A stretch of 64,000 bases of DNA, from positions 1 through 64,000 of the forward strand of contig JBHJOB010000025.1 in assembly GCA_050330195.1 (NCBI GenBank), read 5' to 3'. The notes under the pieces are model-generated. The model worked only from the letters and a program-made list of their open reading frames with translations, searched no databases and was not told the origin of the DNA. Of the stretch, positions 32,798 through 42,419 are shown in pieces. The DNA is from JAHQVI01 sp050330195 (GTDB lineage: Bacteria > Pseudomonadota > Alphaproteobacteria > Rhizobiales > Rhodomicrobiaceae). Position 1 is the stretch's first letter; every line of letters begins with the position of its first letter. The translations under genes and the position numbers were made by a program.

Positions 32798-33409
32798 CTA
32801 CCACAGCGTTGCCTTCGCGCGCTCCGACCATTCCCTGTCATATGACTCGCCGCCAACTTCGTTTCCGCTCAGTTCGGCCAGAATCTGTCCGACCGATGGC
32901 AGGCTTGCAGGATCGGCGTGACGTTCCGGGTTCCATAGTTCCGAACGGACAATAGCGCGGGAGCACTGGAAGTAGACCCGCTCGACCTCGATCACCATGA
33001 CCGAGCGCGGCGGCTTGCCCTCGACGGCGAAGGATTCCAGCAGTCCGGGATCGACGGAAAGCTTCGCCCGTCCATTCACGCGCAGGGTCGTGCCGGAGCC
33101 GGGGATCAGAAACAGCAGCGCCATCCGCGGATCGGTGATCAGATTACGCAGCGAATCCACGCGGTTGTTGCCGCGCCGGTCGGGCATCATCAGCGTTGTC
33201 TCGTCATGAATGCGCACGAAACCGGCCTTGTCGCCGCGCGGCGTGCAGTCCAGCCCGTCCGGCCCGGAGGTGGCCAGCGCGACGAAGGGCGAAGCCTCGA
33301 TGAAGGCTGCGTAGTGCGGCGTGATCCGCGCCACTTCCTTGACCAGGGAGGTCTTGCCCGGCTGGCCGTAAAGGGCTTCGAGCTGCTCGATGGTGTCGAT
33401 TGTCGTCAT
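32798..33409 (-). CDS. pyridoxamine 5'-phosphate oxidase-family FMN protein, 203 aa
   Basis: The protein has a split-barrel FMN-binding fold: ASPFVALATSGPDGLDCTPRGDKAGFVRI, then LMMPDRRGNNRVDSLRNLITDPRMALLFLIPGSGTTLRVNGRA. This matches the PPOX subgroup common near unrelated genes; it is not the PdxH enzyme. The ATG at 33409 starts the conserved N-terminus, while the longer frame is less likely. It converges with the penicillin-binding protein gene. Confidence 0.82.
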   Translation of the reverse strand: MTTIDTIEQLEALYGQPGKTSLVKEVARITPHYAAFIEASPFVALATSGPDGLDCTPRGDKAGFVRIHDETTLMMPDRRGNNRVDSLRNLITDPRMALLFLIPGSGTTLRVNGRAKLSVDPGLLESFAVEGKPPRSVMVIEVERVYFQCSRAIVRSELWNPERHADPASLPSVGQILAELSGNEVGGESYDREWSERAKATLW

Positions 33410-33523
33410 CTGTCCGTCCGTTCTGTCATCTCGGTCCAGACACTTTCTCACGGCAACGGCCCGGAATCCACATTCAGGAATGAGCGAGATCGATGCTCCG
33501 CAAATTGGTAGCGGCGACGGGGT

Positions 33524-33805
33524 TTAGACCCAGCGGAAAACGGCGAATGCGAATATCAGCGAAACTGCAAACGCGCCCCAGAGTGGCTGCCCCAGCGTCG
33601 CCAGCCATCCAAGATGAATGAAGGCGCTGCCGAGCAGGGAAATGAACAGCCGGTCGCCGCGCGTCGTCTCTATGCCGAGCACGCCATTGCGCGGCGCGCC
33701 GCCGGGCACGCGCAACTCCCAGATGGTCATCGCGATGAGGAGTACGGCGATGACGGCGAAGAACAGCCCCGTCTGCCAGGTCCATGCCATCCAGCTCAAG
33801 CCCAT
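33524..33805 (-). CDS. glpU: GlpU-like DUF2160 membrane protein of the glycerol transporter locus, 93 aa
   Basis: This small protein has three hydrophobic helices and the DUF2160 pattern (WMAWTWQTGLFF, RGDRLFISLLGSAFIHLGWL). It is the last gene of the glp transport operon, 130 bp after glpQ, as in rhizobial glpSTPQUV loci; its molecular role is not established. The start has GGAGGCACCG before it. Confidence 0.85.
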   Translation of the reverse strand: MGLSWMAWTWQTGLFFAVIAVLLIAMTIWELRVPGGAPRNGVLGIETTRGDRLFISLLGSAFIHLGWLATLGQPLWGAFAVSLIFAFAVFRWV

Positions 33806-33935
33806 CGGTGCCTCCGTTTCCGTCTTGCAGATTTGCCGAAACTCCCGTGCAGGCAGGAGCCTCCTGATGCATTTATTCCGGACCGCTGGGAGATCCCCGC
33901 TTGCGCGGGGATTTCGATAAAGCGGCCATTAAGCA

Positions 33936-34732
<797 letters not shown>

Positions 34733-34736
<4 letters not shown>

Positions 34737-35602
34737 GGAATGCCCCTCCGGCCGGTCATGACGGTGTAGAAGATCCATGACATGGCGAGGATGATCAGGA
34801 AGTAGATGATCGACATGGCAGCCGCCGGACCGAGATCGAACTGGCCGAGCGCAACCTTGACGAGGTCGATGGAGAGCAGCGTGGTCGCGTTGCCGGGACC
34901 GCCGCCGGTGAGCACCGAAGGCTCGGTATAGATGTTGAAGCTGTCCATGAAACGGAGCAGCACGGCGATGGTCAGCACATGGCGCATCTTGGGCAACTGG
35001 ATATAGCGGAACACCGCCCATGAGGACGCGCCGTCGATCTTGGCCGCCTGATAATAGGCGTCGGGGATCGAGGACAGCCCCGCAAAGGCCAGCAGCACCA
35101 CGAGCGAGGTCCAGTGCCAGACATCCATGGCGATCAGGGTGATCCAGGCGGAAACCGGCTGGCGCGTGTAATTGTAGTCGATCCCCATCGCGTTAATTGT
35201 CTTGCCGAGCAGCCCGATCTCCGGCAGCGCGAAGATGTTCCACATCGCGCCGACGACGTTCCACGGAATGAGCAGCGGCAGCGCCATCAGCACGAGACAG
35301 ATCGAAAGCCAGACGCCCTTGCGCGGCATGGCGAGCGCGATGGCGACGCCGAGCGGGATCTCGATGGCGAGAATAGTGAAGGTGAAGAAAAGCTGCCGCC
35401 CCAGCGCGTCATGGAAGCGCGGCGAGCTCAGCACTTCCTCGAACCATTTCAACCCTTCGAAAAAGAACACATTGTTGCCGAATGTTTCCTGTACGGAGTA
35501 ATTCACCACTGTCATCAGCGGGATGATGGCGTTGAAGGCGACGAGGATCAGCACAGGAAGCACGAAGAGCCAGCCCTTTTGATTCTCGACTTTGGTCTGC
35601 AT
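34733..35602 (-). CDS. glpP: glycerol ABC transporter permease GlpP, 289 aa
   Basis: This partner permease also has six helices and an EAA loop (SIPDAYYQAAKIDGASSWAVFRYIQLP). A cytoplasmic N-terminus of about 12 residues precedes helix 1 (WLFVLPVLILVAFNAIIPL). The start has AGGAGAGCGTC. It lies 67 bp after glpT, and glpQ overlaps its end. Confidence 0.92.
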
Positions 35603-35669
35603 GACGCTCTCCTAATTCAAGAAACTCATCGCCAGCGGCAAGAGCTGAGCCGGCATTTCCATTCGCGGC

Positions 35670-36743
35670 TCAGCCGCGATCCACGAGCCAGCCATCCGCG
35701 TACAGTCTCGTCTGCGCCGGATCGAAGGCAACGCGCGCGCCCGTCGCCGGAACGTCCGCGCCTTCAGAGACCAGCAGATTGATCCGGCTCTCGCCGTGCC
35801 GCGCATCGACGATGCGGTGACGCCCGGCATCGCTGACCTTTGCGATCTCGACCGGTATGCCCTCATCGGCGAAACGCACGAATTCCGGCCGGATGCCGAT
35901 CTCGGTCCGCTTTCCGCCAAGGTTGCCGCTGGCGGGATTGGCGACGTCAATCCTGTGACCGTTGAAATGCGCCGCGCCATTCTCGAACCGGCAGGGCAGC
36001 ACATTCATGCCCGGCGAACCGATGAAATGGCCGACAAAGGTGTGATGCGGGCGCTCGAACAGCTCCAGCGGCGTCCCCATCTGCACGACCTCGCCCTCAT
36101 GCATGACGACGACCCTGTCGGCGAATGTCAGCGCCTCGGTCTGGTCGTGGGTAACGTAGATCATCGTCACCTTGATGCGGGTGTGCAGCTCCTTCAGCTT
36201 GGAGCGCAACTGCCATTTCAGATGCGGGTCGATCACCGTCAGCGGCTCGTCGAACATGATGACGTTGACGTCCTCGCGAATGAGGCCGCGGCCCAGCGAG
36301 ATTTTCTGCTTGGCGTCGGCGGTCATGCCTTCCGCGCGCCGCCCGAGCATCTCGCTGAGCTCCGTCATCTCGGCAATCACCTCGACGCGGGCGCGGACAT
36401 CGGCTTCGCCAACGCCGCGATTGCGCAGGGGAAAGGCCAGATTGTCGAACACCGTCATCGTGTCGTAGACGACCGGAAACTGGAAGACCTGCGCGATGTT
36501 GCGCGCATCCGGCGGCAGCGTCGTCACATCGGTCCCGTCGAACAGCACGCGGCCATCGCTCGGCTGCAACAGGCCGGAAATGATGTTGAGCAAGGTCGTC
36601 TTGCCGCAGCCGGACGGTCCGAGCAGCGCATAAGCCCCGCCGTCGTCCCATGTCACATCGAGCTGCTTGAGCGCATAATCGGCAGGCGTCTTGGGATCTG
36701 GCAGATAGGAATGGCGCAGATTGTCCAGAGTGATCTTCGCCAT
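35670..36743 (-). CDS. glpT: glycerol ABC transporter ATPase GlpT, 357 aa
   Basis: One of two different ATPases that power glycerol import. Walker A is GPSGCGKTTL and Walker B VNVIMFDEPL, with a C-terminal TOBE-like regulatory domain (~280-357). The usual LSGGQ signature is not found; the matching place reads TADAKQKISLGRGLI, so it is degenerate. Its start overlaps the glpS stop by one base (TGATG). It probably forms a heterodimer with GlpS. Confidence 0.9.
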   Translation of the reverse strand: MAKITLDNLRHSYLPDPKTPADYALKQLDVTWDDGGAYALLGPSGCGKTTLLNIISGLLQPSDGRVLFDGTDVTTLPPDARNIAQVFQFPVVYDTMTVFDNLAFPLRNRGVGEADVRARVEVIAEMTELSEMLGRRAEGMTADAKQKISLGRGLIREDVNVIMFDEPLTVIDPHLKWQLRSKLKELHTRIKVTMIYVTHDQTEALTFADRVVVMHEGEVVQMGTPLELFERPHHTFVGHFIGSPGMNVLPCRFENGAAHFNGHRIDVANPASGNLGGKRTEIGIRPEFVRFADEGIPVEIAKVSDAGRHRIVDARHGESRINLLVSEGADVPATGARVAFDPAQTRLYADGWLVDRG

Positions 36744-37825
36744 CAGCTTGCCTCCCCGCCAGCCAGACGCTGCCCGTCCTCGGCGAAATAAAGACAGCGC
36801 GCCGGGTCGAAATGAAAACGCGCCGTCTCGCCGACCTCGAAGGAGCGCAGCCCGTGAAATTGCGACACCCAGCCCTTCCCTGCATGATCGAAATGGATCA
36901 CGCTCTCCGAACCGCTGAGCTCGGCGATCTGTATTCGGCCGTAAATGGCCACGCCGGTTTCCACGCCACTGTCGGCGGGCGTCACGAAATGCGGGCGGAT
37001 GCCGATGATATAGCGGCCATCGGCAAGACTGGCGGCATCGCCTTCAGCCGTCCATGTCACGCCGTCGCTCAGCCGGATCTCGCTGCCCGACTTGGTCACG
37101 GCCGCAACATTGATGGGCGGTTCGGAAAAAACCTTCGCGGCCTGAAGATCGCCCGGCCGCCGGTAGAGCTTGCCCGTCGGCCCGTATTCGACCACGCGGC
37201 CTTGATGAAGGATTGCGGTATGGCCGCCGAACAGGAGCGCCTCGCTCGGATCGGCAGTCGCATAGACGACGGTGCAGCGCCGGTCGGCAAACAGCCTCGG
37301 CAGTTCGTCGCGCAATTCCTCGCGCAGCTTGAAATCGAGATTGGCGAGCGGCTCGTCGAGCAGCACCAGATCGGTGCCCTTGACCAGCGCGCGCGCCAAA
37401 GCCGTGCGTTGCTGCTGCCCGCCGGAAAGCTCGTTCGGTTTACGCTGAAGCATGGGCGTCAACCGCAGCAACTCCGCCATGCGGCCGACGCGGTTCTGGA
37501 TTTCCGCCTTCGGCATTCGCACGACGCGCAATGGCGAGGCGATATTCTCGAACACCGTGAAATTCGGATAGTTGATGAACTGCTGGTAGACCATCGAGAC
37601 CTCGCGCTTCTGCACGGGCACGCCCGTCACATTGCGCCCGTTGAACCAGATCTCGCCCGTAGTCGGCTTGATCAGGCCCGCCATCAGTCGCATCAGGGTC
37701 GTCTTGCCCGCCAGCGTCGTGCCGAGCAGCAGGTTGAAGCCATCGTCGGCCAAGGTCACGCTCGCCGGATGGATATGCGTCTCGGATCCAACGCGCAGAC
37801 TGACATTTTTCAGCTCGAGGGTCAC
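36743..37825 (-). CDS. glpS: glycerol ABC transporter ATPase GlpS, 360 aa
   Basis: Walker A is GTTLAGKTT, the signature LSGGQQQRTALARAL is intact, and Walker B is LVLLDEPLANLD. A C-terminal TOBE-like domain follows. The start is GTG (37825). It is separated from the binding-protein gene glpV by about 275 bp with strong hairpins and a repeat copy, so it may be expressed at a lower level than glpV. Confidence 0.9.
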   Translation of the reverse strand: MTLELKNVSLRVGSETHIHPASVTLADDGFNLLLGTTLAGKTTLMRLMAGLIKPTTGEIWFNGRNVTGVPVQKREVSMVYQQFINYPNFTVFENIASPLRVVRMPKAEIQNRVGRMAELLRLTPMLQRKPNELSGGQQQRTALARALVKGTDLVLLDEPLANLDFKLREELRDELPRLFADRRCTVVYATADPSEALLFGGHTAILHQGRVVEYGPTGKLYRRPGDLQAAKVFSEPPINVAAVTKSGSEIRLSDGVTWTAEGDAASLADGRYIIGIRPHFVTPADSGVETGVAIYGRIQIAELSGSESVIHFDHAGKGWVSQFHGLRSFEVGETARFHFDPARCLYFAEDGQRLAGGEAS

Positions 37826-37914
37826 GGATGAGGGTCCATTGATACTGGCCGGACAATCATGACGGCGCCCTCCGGCAGCAAGTTACGAAGCGAGATGCGC
37901 TCTTATTGGCGCGA

Positions 37915-37950
37915 GAACGTTCCCCGTCCGGCAAAGCGTCCGGGGAACGC
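37915..37950 (-). terminator. strong intercistronic hairpin between glpV and glpS
   Basis: GAACGTTCCCCG and CGGGGAACG form a perfect nine-base-pair stem (CGTTCCCCG / CGGGGAACG) around a short GC-rich loop. No U-tract follows, so it is more likely an mRNA-stabilising or partial-attenuating hairpin than a full terminator. Confidence 0.6.
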
Positions 37951-37976
37951 CGCGTGTTCAGTCCGCAGCCGTCGCC

Positions 37977-38080
37977 GGATCAGGATCGTTTTATCAAGGA
38001 AACGATCCTGATCCGCTCGATTTGTTTCCAGCTCGAGTTTTCCGAAAAATGGTATCCATTTTATCGGATCTCGCTCTGGC
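37977..38080 (+). repeat. interspersed ~105-bp intergenic repeat, copy C
   Basis: It begins GGATCAGGATCGTTT and contains AAACGATCCTGATCC, which pairs with it as a perfect 15-base-pair stem. The body TTTGTTTCCAGCTCGAGTTT, AAAAATGGTATCCATTTTAT and the end CGGATCTCGCTCTGG match copies A and B. It lies between glpV and glpS, inside the glp transport operon. Confidence 0.85.
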
Positions 38081-38099
38081 GGCGGACCGGGAGGAAAAC

Positions 38100-39842
38100 C
38101 TAGTTGGCGGTTTCCCAGCGCTTGATCAGCTCCTCATAGGCGATGGTCTCGCCCTGGGGTTTCTCGTTTTCGAGCTTGGCCCACGGCGCGCCGGGCTTGT
38201 TCAGCCATTCGGCCGGATCGACTTCCGGATTGAGGCGGGGACCGCAGCCGCTATAGGCGTTGGCGGCCTCGTCGGCAGCCTGCATGCGGGCCATCAGACC
38301 GTCCATCTCGGCCGCCAGACGGTCCATCGCCTCCTGCGGGGTGAAGGTGCCGGCATTGACGTCGCCGATGTGCTGCCAGAAGAGCTGGGCCAGCTTGGGG
38401 TAGTCGGGCACGTTGACGCCGGTCGGGGTCCACGAAACACGGTCGGGCGAGCGGTAGAACTCGATCAGACCTCCAAGCTTGGGAGCGCGTTCGGTGAAGC
38501 TTTCATGCTGGATCGTGCTCTCACGAACGAAAGTCAGGCCGACGTGGCTTTTCTTCAGGTCCACGGTCTTGGAGCTCGCAAACTGTGCCCACAGCCAGGC
38601 TGCCTTGCGGCGATCCAGCGGCGTGGACTTGAGGAGCGTCCACGAGCCGGCATCCTGGTAGCCGCGCTGCGAACCTTCTACCCAGTACGGGCCGTGCGGT
38701 CCCGGCGCCATCCGCCACAGGAGGTTGCCGTCATCGTCTACGGTGTTGTTGCCCTCGGTCTTGGGCTTGACCATGTCGGGAACGAAGGCCGAGTACCAGA
38801 AGACCTGCTGGGCTACGTTGCCCTGGCTGAGCGCCGGCAGCGACTGGTAGAAGTCGAGGTCGGCGGCGCCTGGAGGCGCGTATTTCCGCAGCCATTCGTC
38901 CCACTTGGCGACCGCGTAGACCGCTGCCGGGCTGTTTGTGGCGCCGCCGCGCGAGACCGACGCGCCGACGGGGTTGCAGGAGCCTTCCTCCATGCGGATG
39001 CCCCATTCGTCGACCGGCCGGCCATTCGGGAGGCCCGCATCGGCCGCGCCGGCCATGGACAGCCATGCGTCGGTCATGCGCCAGCCAAGGTCCGGCGCGC
39101 GCTTGCCGTAGTCCATATGGCCGTAGACGCGAACGCCGTCGATCTCCTTCACGTCGTTGGTGAAGAATTCGGCGATGTCCTCATAGGCCGACCAATCGAC
39201 CGGCACACCGAGCTCGTAGCCGTACTTCTCCTTGAATTGCGCCTTCAGGTCCTCGCGATCGAACCAGTCCTTGCGGAACCAGTAGAGATTGGCGAACTGC
39301 TGGTCGGGCAGTTGCCATACGGTCCCGTCCGGCCCGGTGGTGAACGAGATGCCGATGAAGTCATCGATGTCGAGTCCAGGATTGGTGACATCGGCGCCCT
39401 CGCCGGCCATCCATTCGGTCAGGTTGACCGTGAGACCCAGGCGGGCGTGCATCCCGATCAGGTCGGAGTCGTTCACGTAGACGTCGTACAGATTGCGTCC
39501 GGTCTGCAATTGCGTCTGGATCGCCTGAACAAGATCGCCCTCACCGATGATCTGGTGATTCACCTTGATGCCGGTGATTTCCTCGAAGGCTTTGGCGAGG
39601 ACCTGCGCCTCGTAATTGTGGGTCCCGATCGCTTCCGCCACCGAGTTGATTTCCATGCCCTGGAAGGGTTCGGCAGCTTTAATGAACCATTCCATTTCCT
39701 TGAGTTGTTCTTCCTTGGAGAGCGCCGAGGGTTGGAACTCCTCGTTAATCCACTTCTCTGCTTCCGCCATACCGGCGAAGGCTTGCGTCGATGCGGCCGC
39801 CAAGGCGATCGCTGACGCAGCAGCAAGCAAGCGTATCCTCAT
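38100..39842 (-). CDS. glpV: glycerol ABC transporter substrate-binding protein GlpV, 580 aa
   Basis: This is a periplasmic binding protein with a signal peptide (about 1-23, ending in AFA-GM). At 580 residues it is larger than most binding proteins, as known for GlpV. It is the first gene of the leftward transport operon and has a strong AGGAGGAAACGGC ribosome site. The divergent region to glpR carries matching inverted operator-like sequences. Confidence 0.92.
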   Translation of the reverse strand: MRIRLLAAASAIALAAASTQAFAGMAEAEKWINEEFQPSALSKEEQLKEMEWFIKAAEPFQGMEINSVAEAIGTHNYEAQVLAKAFEEITGIKVNHQIIGEGDLVQAIQTQLQTGRNLYDVYVNDSDLIGMHARLGLTVNLTEWMAGEGADVTNPGLDIDDFIGISFTTGPDGTVWQLPDQQFANLYWFRKDWFDREDLKAQFKEKYGYELGVPVDWSAYEDIAEFFTNDVKEIDGVRVYGHMDYGKRAPDLGWRMTDAWLSMAGAADAGLPNGRPVDEWGIRMEEGSCNPVGASVSRGGATNSPAAVYAVAKWDEWLRKYAPPGAADLDFYQSLPALSQGNVAQQVFWYSAFVPDMVKPKTEGNNTVDDDGNLLWRMAPGPHGPYWVEGSQRGYQDAGSWTLLKSTPLDRRKAAWLWAQFASSKTVDLKKSHVGLTFVRESTIQHESFTERAPKLGGLIEFYRSPDRVSWTPTGVNVPDYPKLAQLFWQHIGDVNAGTFTPQEAMDRLAAEMDGLMARMQAADEAANAYSGCGPRLNPEVDPAEWLNKPGAPWAKLENEKPQGETIAYEELIKRWETAN

Positions 39843-39878
39843 GCCGTTTCCTCCTGTTTAATTATGAGCCTAACGCTA

Positions 39879-39950
39879 CATGTGAAAAAAAACGAATGTC
39901 AATCGAAATTTAACGCGCGTTCAGCTCTCTTTTTTTCATCTTCACATTAG
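39879..39950. promoter_or_regulatory. divergent glpV/glpR control region with inverted operator-like motifs
   Basis: CATGTGAAAAAAAACG (39879-39894, plus strand) and CTAATGTGAAGATGAAAAAAA-type sequence on the minus strand (39950-39930) share ATGTGAA followed by an A-run in opposite orientation, about 35 bases apart. DeoR-family GlpR repressors commonly bind such A-rich half-sites. The AT-rich block stands out in GC-rich surroundings. Confidence 0.5.
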
Positions 39951-40005
39951 GATACTACGGTAGCCATGGAGTTTTGCAATAAGAGCTTTGTCAGGAGTGC
40001 GCCCT

Positions 40006-40776
40006 ATGGAGGTCCTTTCTCCACGCCAGTCGGACATCGTCGCACTCGCCAAGATTGAAGGTCGGGTCAATGTCGAGGATCTGGCCGAACGTTTCGGCGT
40101 GACGCCGCAGACGATCCGCAAGGATCTGAACGATCTGTGCGACCGGGGGATGCTTGCGCGCTATCATGGCGGCGCGGTGCCGGCGTCAGGCGTCGCCAAC
40201 GTCGGATATGAAGCGCGGCGCCAACTTGCCCCCGACGCCAAGCGCGCAATCGGCGCGGCGGCGGCCCGGCTGATTCCCGACGGTGCGTCGGTTCTGATCA
40301 ATATCGGCACGACGACGGAGCAGGTCGCCACGGCGCTGCGCGGCCGTCTCGGCCTCATGGTGATTACCAATAACATCAACGTTGCCAATATCTTGCAGGG
40401 ACAGGAAGGCATCGAAGTCGTCGTTGCGGGCGGCGTTCTACGCCATTCAGACGGCGGAATTGTCGGCGAGGCGGCGGTGGACTTCATTCGCCAGTTCCGC
40501 GTCGATTACGCGATCATCGGCGCGTCCGCGATCGACCTTGACGGCACCCTGCTGGACTATGATTACCGGGAGGTGAAGGTCGCCAAGGCGATCATCGACT
40601 GCGCCCGCCATTCGATCCTCGTCGCCGACAGCATGAAGTACGATCGCTCCGCTCCGGTCCGCATCGGGCATATCTCCCAGCTCGATTTCTTCGTGACCGA
40701 ATGCCGGCCTCCGAATGCGCTGACGCAACTCTGCAAGGAGGCCGACGTGCAGATCGAGATTGCGACGCCCGCTTGA
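40006..40776 (+). CDS. glpR: DeoR-family glycerol regulon repressor GlpR, 256 aa
   Basis: The N-terminal winged helix-turn-helix (VEDLAERFGVTPQTIRKDLN) is followed by the DeoR C-terminal sugar-phosphate-binding domain with GTTTEQVA and GGVLR...GG. It is expected to release DNA when glycerol 3-phosphate binds. The ATG at 40006 follows CAGGAGTGCGCCCT; the TTG at 39988 is not needed. It is divergent from glpV and leads into glpD and glpK. Confidence 0.92.
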   Translation: MEVLSPRQSDIVALAKIEGRVNVEDLAERFGVTPQTIRKDLNDLCDRGMLARYHGGAVPASGVANVGYEARRQLAPDAKRAIGAAAARLIPDGASVLINIGTTTEQVATALRGRLGLMVITNNINVANILQGQEGIEVVVAGGVLRHSDGGIVGEAAVDFIRQFRVDYAIIGASAIDLDGTLLDYDYREVKVAKAIIDCARHSILVADSMKYDRSAPVRIGHISQLDFFVTECRPPNALTQLCKEADVQIEIATPA

Positions 40777-40891
40777 CCTTTCGAGAAAGCGCGATAATCT
40801 TCGTTTTAAAACGGGTTTGCCGTCGCGAGACGCGCAGAACCCTGCTGAGCGGCTTCGACACTGCCCAGCGCCAGACATACAGGAAAGGCGC

Positions 40892-42397
40892 ATGTACGAT
40901 ATCGCGGTGATTGGCGGAGGCGTGAATGGATGCGGAATTGCGCGTGATGCGGCAGGACGCGGACTGTCGGTGCTGCTCGTCGAAAAGGACGATCTCGCAA
41001 GCGGCACCTCGGCCGCCTCGACCAAACTGATCCATGGCGGCCTGCGCTATCTGGAGCACTATGAATTCGGGCTCGTGCGCGAATCGCTGAAGGAACGCGA
41101 AGTTCTCTGGGGGATGGCCCCGCACATCATCTGGCCGCTGCGTTTCGTGCTGCCGCATCATCGCGGCCTGCGCCCGGCGTTCATCATCCGGCTCGGCCTG
41201 TTCCTCTACGACCATCTGGGCGGCCGAAAGCTGCTGCCGCCAACGCGCACGCTCGATCTGCGTGAGCATCCGGCAGGCAAGCCATTGAAACCGGAGTTCA
41301 AAAAAGGCTTCGAATATTCCGACTGCTGGGTCGAGGATGCGCGCCTCGTCGTGCTCAACGCGATGGACGCGGCCCAGCGCGGCGCGACTATCCGTGTACG
41401 AACGGAGCTGCTCAATGCGCGCCGTCAAGGCGATCACTGGGAAGCCGAGATCATCGACCGGGCAACCGGGCGCAGCGAGACGATCAGAACACGTATTCTT
41501 GTCAACTCGGCGGGTCCGTGGGTGGCGGACGTCCTCGCCCGGCGTCTGGGCCGCAACACCCGGTCCCGCGTCCGTCTGGTCAAGGGCAGCCATATCGTGG
41601 TGCCGCGCCTCACCGAGCACGACCGCGCCTATATTTTCCAGAATGCCGATGGCCGGATCATCTTCGCCATTCCCTATGAACGCGATTTCACGCTGATCGG
41701 AACGACCGACGTCGAATTCACCGGCGATCCCGCCAATGTCCAGATCGACGCGGCCGAAATCGCCTATCTCTGCAGCGCGGCAAGCGAATATTTCGAGACG
41801 CCCGTGGCGACCGATCAGGTTGTGTGGACCTATTCCGGCGTCCGCCCGCTTTACGACGACGGAGGCGAAGCGGCGCAAGCCGTGACGCGTGATTTCGTGC
41901 TGGAACTCGACGCGGCGGAGGGCCAGGCGCCGCTGCTCAGTGTCTTCGGCGGCAAGATCACCACCTATCGGCATCTGGCCGAGGAAGCGTTGAAAAAGCT
42001 CTCGGGATGGCTCGGCAATGCCGGGCCGACATGGACGCGCGGAGCTACCTTGCCCGGCGGCGATTTCCCCGTTGGCAGCTTCGATGCGTTGACGGATGAA
42101 ATTGCGGCGAGATTTCCCGGCCTGCCGCGCCCGCTGATCGAACGGCTCGCCCGCGCTTACGGGACGCGCACCGACCGGATCATCGAGGGCTGCCAGCAAG
42201 AGAGTGATCTTGGCCGCCGCTTCGGCGCGGATCTGTACGAGCGGGAGGTGGCCTATCTGACCGAGGCCGAATGGGCGCGCGAGCCGGATGACATTTTGTG
42301 GCGGCGCAGTAAACTGGGTTTGCGCTTAACGAGAGAAGAACGCGCGGCGCTGGAGGATTGGCTGAAGGCTCACGAGCCGGTCGCCGCAGCGTCATAA
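40892..42397 (+). CDS. glpD: aerobic glycerol-3-phosphate dehydrogenase GlpD, 501 aa
   Basis: This FAD enzyme oxidises glycerol 3-phosphate to dihydroxyacetone phosphate at the inner membrane and passes electrons to quinone. The FAD motif GGGVNGCGIARDAAGRG is at the N-terminus, with the GLRYLEHYEF and TKLIHGG segments typical of GlpD. The ATG at 40892 follows AGGAAAGGCGC. It lies 115 bp after glpR and 22 bp before glpK, fitting a rightward operon. Confidence 0.93.
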   Translation: MYDIAVIGGGVNGCGIARDAAGRGLSVLLVEKDDLASGTSAASTKLIHGGLRYLEHYEFGLVRESLKEREVLWGMAPHIIWPLRFVLPHHRGLRPAFIIRLGLFLYDHLGGRKLLPPTRTLDLREHPAGKPLKPEFKKGFEYSDCWVEDARLVVLNAMDAAQRGATIRVRTELLNARRQGDHWEAEIIDRATGRSETIRTRILVNSAGPWVADVLARRLGRNTRSRVRLVKGSHIVVPRLTEHDRAYIFQNADGRIIFAIPYERDFTLIGTTDVEFTGDPANVQIDAAEIAYLCSAASEYFETPVATDQVVWTYSGVRPLYDDGGEAAQAVTRDFVLELDAAEGQAPLLSVFGGKITTYRHLAEEALKKLSGWLGNAGPTWTRGATLPGGDFPVGSFDALTDEIAARFPGLPRPLIERLARAYGTRTDRIIEGCQQESDLGRRFGADLYEREVAYLTEAEWAREPDDILWRRSKLGLRLTREERAALEDWLKAHEPVAAAS

Positions 42398-42419
42398 TGG
42401 CGTGTCAGGGAGGCAAAAG

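Noticed and set aside
38022..39815. 597-codon open frame opposite glpV
   Set aside because: Antisense shadow; glpV has signal peptide, ribosome site and operon context.
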